DNA from: Lysobacterales bacterium UBA5700
GTDB lineage: Bacteria > Pseudomonadota > Gammaproteobacteria > Xanthomonadales > Xanthomonadaceae
Assembly (NCBI GenBank): GCA_002420085.1
Contig: DIHI01000113.1
Span: 14,262 to 23,224 of the forward strand
Direction: 5' to 3'
Length of the DNA: 8,963 nt
A model generated the notes under the pieces. It was not told where the DNA came from. It was given only the letters and a program-made list of their open reading frames with translations, and made no database searches. The position numbers were made by a program, and so were the translations under genes. Positions 6,274-8,963 of this stretch are shown here, piece after piece. Numbering within the stretch: position 1 is the first letter of the stretch; every line of letters starts with the position of its first letter.

Positions 6274-6906
6274 ATGGACGGTCGTCGAGCGCGACTGGCC
6301 GGTGCGATCAGCGCCGTGCTGGGCTTTGCCATGGTGCTCGGGCTGATGCTGGTGATGAACCGCCAGTTGGGCACCCAGCGCGATGATGACGGCGAACGCG
6401 GCAGCCAGATCGAACTCGTGCGCAAGGAAAAGCCGCCCCAGCAGCAGCCGGTGCGCAAGCCCGAGCCGCCCAAGCGGCCGCAGCGGCAGGCACCGACCCC
6501 GCTGGTCGGGCTCGACTCGGCGCTGTCCGGGCTCGACTTCGGCCTGCCGGCCTTCGATGCCTCCGAACTCGACCTCGGCAAGGGTCTGCTCGGCGATGGC
6601 GGCGAGGTGGTGATGACCGATGATACGGTCGATCAGCCCCCGCGACCGCTGGTCCAGACCGCCATGATCTACCCGCCGCGGGCCAAGGCATCCGGCATCA
6701 CCGGCTACGTGCTGCTGAGCGTGCTGATCAGTCCGACCGGACAGGTCGAGCGGGTCAAGGTGCTGGAGTCGGAGCCGGCCGGGGTGTTCGACGATGTCGC
6801 CATGGCCGGCGTGCAGAACTGGAAGTTCGAGCCGGCCAGCTACAAGGGCGAGAACGTCCGGGTCTGGGCGCGGCAGCGGGTTCGCTTCGACCTGAGCCGA
6901 GGCTGA
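6274..6906 (+). CDS. tonB: TonB energy transducer (short, TonB2-like)
   Basis: This 210-residue protein is anchored by one N-terminal membrane helix (about 9-28). A short Pro/Lys/Arg/Gln-rich segment follows (51-75), then a Gly/Leu/Asp-rich linker (80-112) and a TonB C-terminal domain (about 127-207). The domain contains the YPPRA motif (133-137), GYVLLSVLISPTGQVERVKVLESEP and NWKFEP (182-187). TonB transmits force from ExbB/ExbD to the TonB box of outer-membrane receptors. The membrane helix has no histidine, unlike the SxxxH anchor of E. coli TonB, and the proline region is short, both in keeping with TonB2-type proteins that work with a long ExbB. GAGGG (6262-6266) lies 7 bases before the start, inside exbD, implying coupling. 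Confidence 0.93.
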   Translation: MDGRRARLAGAISAVLGFAMVLGLMLVMNRQLGTQRDDDGERGSQIELVRKEKPPQQQPVRKPEPPKRPQRQAPTPLVGLDSALSGLDFGLPAFDASELDLGKGLLGDGGEVVMTDDTVDQPPRPLVQTAMIYPPRAKASGITGYVLLSVLISPTGQVERVKVLESEPAGVFDDVAMAGVQNWKFEPASYKGENVRVWARQRVRFDLSRG

Positions 6907-6907
6907 C

Positions 6908-8083
6908 ATGCAGAGCCCCTTCCCTGTGCCGATTCGATTCGTTCTGCCACTCGTCCTGTTGGTGGCCGGCCTGGTGCTGACCCCGCCGCTGGCGGCAAAG
7001 AAGGGCGAGGACGAGGTCGATTACCTCGCCCTGGCGACCCTGCTGACCCGCGACGGCGAGTACGCGCGGGCCGAGGAGGCGCTGGCCCAGGTCGATGTCG
7101 CCGATGAGGCGCTCGATCGTGGCCAGTACCACACCGTGCGCGGCCTGATCGCCCTGGAGCGCAGCCGCCACAGCGAGGCTGCCGACGCCTTCGCCGAAGC
7201 CATCGCTGCCGGTCAGAACGACCCGCTGATCCACCTTTATCGTGCCCAGGCGTACTTCGCCATCGAGCGCTACGGCGACGCGCTGGCTGCGCTCGACGCA
7301 GCCGGTGAGGGCGTCGCGGCGCTTTCCGGGGCCTGGTTGATGCGTGGCCATGCCTACTGGATGCTGGGGCGGCGCCAGGAGACGTTCGACACCCTCAGTC
7401 GGGCCAGCGAGCGCTTTCCTGGCAATCACGGCTTTCTGCGCCGGCAGGTGTTCTATCTGATCGATGCCGGGCTCAATCGGGAGGCCGCCGAACTCGGTCG
7501 CACCTATCTGCGGCGGGCCGAGGGCAAGGCCGAAGACTACGTCGCCATCGGCACGGCACTGCGCCGCAGCGGTGATACCCAGGCCGCGCTGGTGTTCCTG
7601 GAAGAAGCCGGGATGCGGTTCCCCGAGGATGTCAGCATCCCCAAGGCGCTGGCGCAGACCTGGCTGGAGGCCGACGCCCCGATGGCTGCTGCCGAAATCC
7701 TGGCGCGTGCCGCTGTCGCCGAGCCGGCCCTGTATGCCGAGACCGCCGAACTGCTGCGTCGCGCCGGTCAGCCGACCCGTGCGCTGCGCGCCAATGCCCT
7801 GGTGCCCGAACCGGAGCGCCGGCTGAAGCAGCGGGTCGGCCTGCTGCTCGAACTGCGTCGTTATGACCAGGTGGCGGCGATGGAGGAAGCACTCTACCGC
7901 GCCGGCCTGCTGGCCGACGAAGACGTGCGCTACGCCCTCGCCTATGCCCACTACCGCGACGGCGACCACCAGGCTGCCGAGCGTCACTTGCAGGCCCTGA
8001 CCCGGCCGGAACTGTTCCGCAAGGCCACCGAACTGCGCCGCCTGATGAGCGAGTGCGGCGATGCCCGCTGGACCTGTTCCTGA
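6908..8083 (+). CDS. exported TPR-repeat protein of the TonB2-type operon
   Basis: This 391-residue protein has an N-terminal hydrophobic export signal (about 8-30; cleavage near PLAA, no lipobox cysteine seen). It is followed by helical repeats of the TPR type throughout: LATLLTRDGEYARAEEALAQ, RGLIALERSRHSEAADAFAEAI, YRAQAYFAIERYGDALAALD, MRGHAYWMLGRRQETFDTLS and ALAYAHYRDGDHQAAERHLQ. TPR repeats mediate protein contacts. Such a gene commonly follows tonB in TonB2-type operons, where it is an accessory of unknown mechanism. It is separated from tonB by one base, with GAGG (6899-6902) upstream, so co-translation is likely. It ends 47 bp before the receptor gene. Confidence 0.9.
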   Translation: MQSPFPVPIRFVLPLVLLVAGLVLTPPLAAKKGEDEVDYLALATLLTRDGEYARAEEALAQVDVADEALDRGQYHTVRGLIALERSRHSEAADAFAEAIAAGQNDPLIHLYRAQAYFAIERYGDALAALDAAGEGVAALSGAWLMRGHAYWMLGRRQETFDTLSRASERFPGNHGFLRRQVFYLIDAGLNREAAELGRTYLRRAEGKAEDYVAIGTALRRSGDTQAALVFLEEAGMRFPEDVSIPKALAQTWLEADAPMAAAEILARAAVAEPALYAETAELLRRAGQPTRALRANALVPEPERRLKQRVGLLLELRRYDQVAAMEEALYRAGLLADEDVRYALAYAHYRDGDHQAAERHLQALTRPELFRKATELRRLMSECGDARWTCS

Positions 8084-8130
8084 TCGTCAACTGCCCCGAC
8101 CGCCGCCCGCTCGTTGCCGGAACCCGCCCG

Positions 8131-8963
8131 ATGACCCGATTTCGCCACCGACCGACCCTCGCCTTCGCTGCCCTGGTCGCGGCCGTGCAGTCGGCACTGG
8201 CGGCCGATCCGGCCTCGCTGTCACTGGTGCTGTTCGACGATCAGATACCGCTGGCCGAGGCCGAAGTGCGCATCGACCAGCAGCCGATCGCCCGCACCAA
8301 TGCCGAGGGTGCGGTGCGGGTTCAGGTCGAGGCCGGCGCTCGGCGCCTGAGCGTCTGGCGCGACGGTCGCGAGGTGCTGACACTCGACCTCGATCTGGCC
8401 GCGCAGGAGAGTGCCGAGATCGTCGCCACGCTCTATCCCGATGCCGCACCCAGCGTGTTCATCGAAAGCTCGCGCCAGGGCGCGCAGGTCGGCGAGGGCG
8501 AAGCCGCCGCAGCGGCGTCCGGTCCGCCGGGTGAACTGACCGGCCGGGTGATCAGCGCCGAGGACGGCAGCCCGGTGGTCGGTGCCCGCGTGTTCGTTGC
8601 CGGCACCCCGCTGGATGTGGTCACCGACGCCGAGGGGCGCTACCGGATTCCGCTGCCCGCCGGCCGCTATGCGCTGTCGGTGATCGCCCCGCAGTTCGGC
8701 GCCCAGACCCTCAATGCGGTCGCGATCGTGGCCGAACAGGCCACCGTGCGTGATGTCGAACTGACCCCGGCCGGACTGGAACTGCCCGAGTTCGTCGTGC
8801 TCGAACCGTTCATCGAAGGCTCGCTGGCGGCCTTCGTCGAGGAGCGGCGCAATTCCTCGGCGGTCACCGACATCCTCGGGGCCGAGCAGATATCACGGGC
8901 TGGCGATTCCGATGCCGCCGGTGCGCTCAAGCGGGTCACCGGGCTGACCTTGATCGATGGCAA
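8131..8963 (+). CDS. TonB-dependent outer-membrane receptor, N-terminal part (cut by window end)
   Basis: The frame is open from ATG 8131 to the window edge (277 complete codons). A signal peptide (1-24, ALA|A) precedes two beta-sandwich, carboxypeptidase-regulatory-like domains: a divergent one (about 29-100, with ARTNAEGAVRVQVEAG) and a typical one (about 134-214, GELTGRVISAEDGSPVVGARV, TDAEGRYRIPLPAGRYALSV). A TonB-box-like LPEFVVLEP (218-226) follows, then the start of the plug domain (SAVTDILGAEQISRAGDSDAAGALKRVTGLTLIDG), which is diagnostic of TonB-dependent receptors. The beta-barrel lies beyond the window. The receptor would import a substrate across the outer membrane using the ExbB/ExbD/TonB complex encoded just upstream. 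The ribosome site is weak (GGAA 8119-8122, 8 bases upstream). No separate promoter or Pho box is visible in the 47-bp gap, so it is probably the last or a late gene of the same operon. Confidence 0.92.
   Translation, partial: MTRFRHRPTLAFAALVAAVQSALAADPASLSLVLFDDQIPLAEAEVRIDQQPIARTNAEGAVRVQVEAGARRLSVWRDGREVLTLDLDLAAQESAEIVATLYPDAAPSVFIESSRQGAQVGEGEAAAAASGPPGELTGRVISAEDGSPVVGARVFVAGTPLDVVTDAEGRYRIPLPAGRYALSVIAPQFGAQTLNAVAIVAEQATVRDVELTPAGLELPEFVVLEPFIEGSLAAFVEERRNSSAVTDILGAEQISRAGDSDAAGALKRVTGLTLIDG

Noticed and set aside
5815..6909. 364-residue leftward open frame across exbD and tonB
   Set aside because: Antisense shadow of two well-supported genes; no family features and no ribosome site or promoter.
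6755..7987. 410-residue leftward open frame across the TPR gene
   Set aside because: Shadow frame; TPR repeats and signal peptide on the + strand explain this stretch.
8084..8130. Separate promoter or terminator between the TPR and receptor genes
   Set aside because: Only 47 GC-rich bases with no hairpin, no -10/-35-like hexamers and no Pho-box-like repeats.

Overview
The window is GC-rich, gene-dense DNA from a proteobacterium. The argS gene followed by an FtsN-like SPOR protein, and the TonB2-type gene order, point to a gammaproteobacterium. A Lysobacterales (Xanthomonadales) or Chromatiales-like lineage is plausible, but this is judged from protein style only. No RNA genes, insertion sequences, CRISPR arrays or signs of recent transfer were seen.

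Left part (1-2850): the 3' end of an unrecognised gene runs rightward to 432 and converges on a leftward pair. That pair is argS (arginyl-tRNA synthetase) followed by a SPOR-domain cell-envelope protein, with stop and start overlapping as TGATG. A small GC-rich hairpin lies between the convergent genes.

Divergent intergenic region (2851-3038): about 190 bp separate argS from a rightward operon. It contains an 18-bp sequence (2943-2960) matching the enterobacterial Pho box consensus at 16 of 18 positions. A TATAAT-like hexamer (TATCCT, 2971-2976) begins exactly 10 bp downstream, the geometry of PhoB-activated promoters. A third CGGTCAT unit continues the 11-bp periodicity.

Right part (3039-8963): seven tightly packed co-directional genes form a TonB2-type energy-transduction module and its likely client. 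They are a DUF3450 periplasmic coiled-coil protein, a long ExbB-family protein with a secreted coiled-coil N-terminus (TtpC-like), a short ExbB, ExbD, a short TonB, a TPR lipo- or periplasmic-type protein, and the start of a TonB-dependent outer-membrane receptor cut by the window end. The ExbB/ExbD complex would use the proton gradient to energise TonB, which pulls on the receptor plug. DUF3450, the long ExbB and the TPR protein are probably periplasmic accessories.

The main hypothesis is that this is a phosphate-starvation-induced (PhoB-controlled), self-contained TonB uptake system for phosphate or a phosphorylated compound. The promoter evidence is read directly from the sequence; the substrate is inference.
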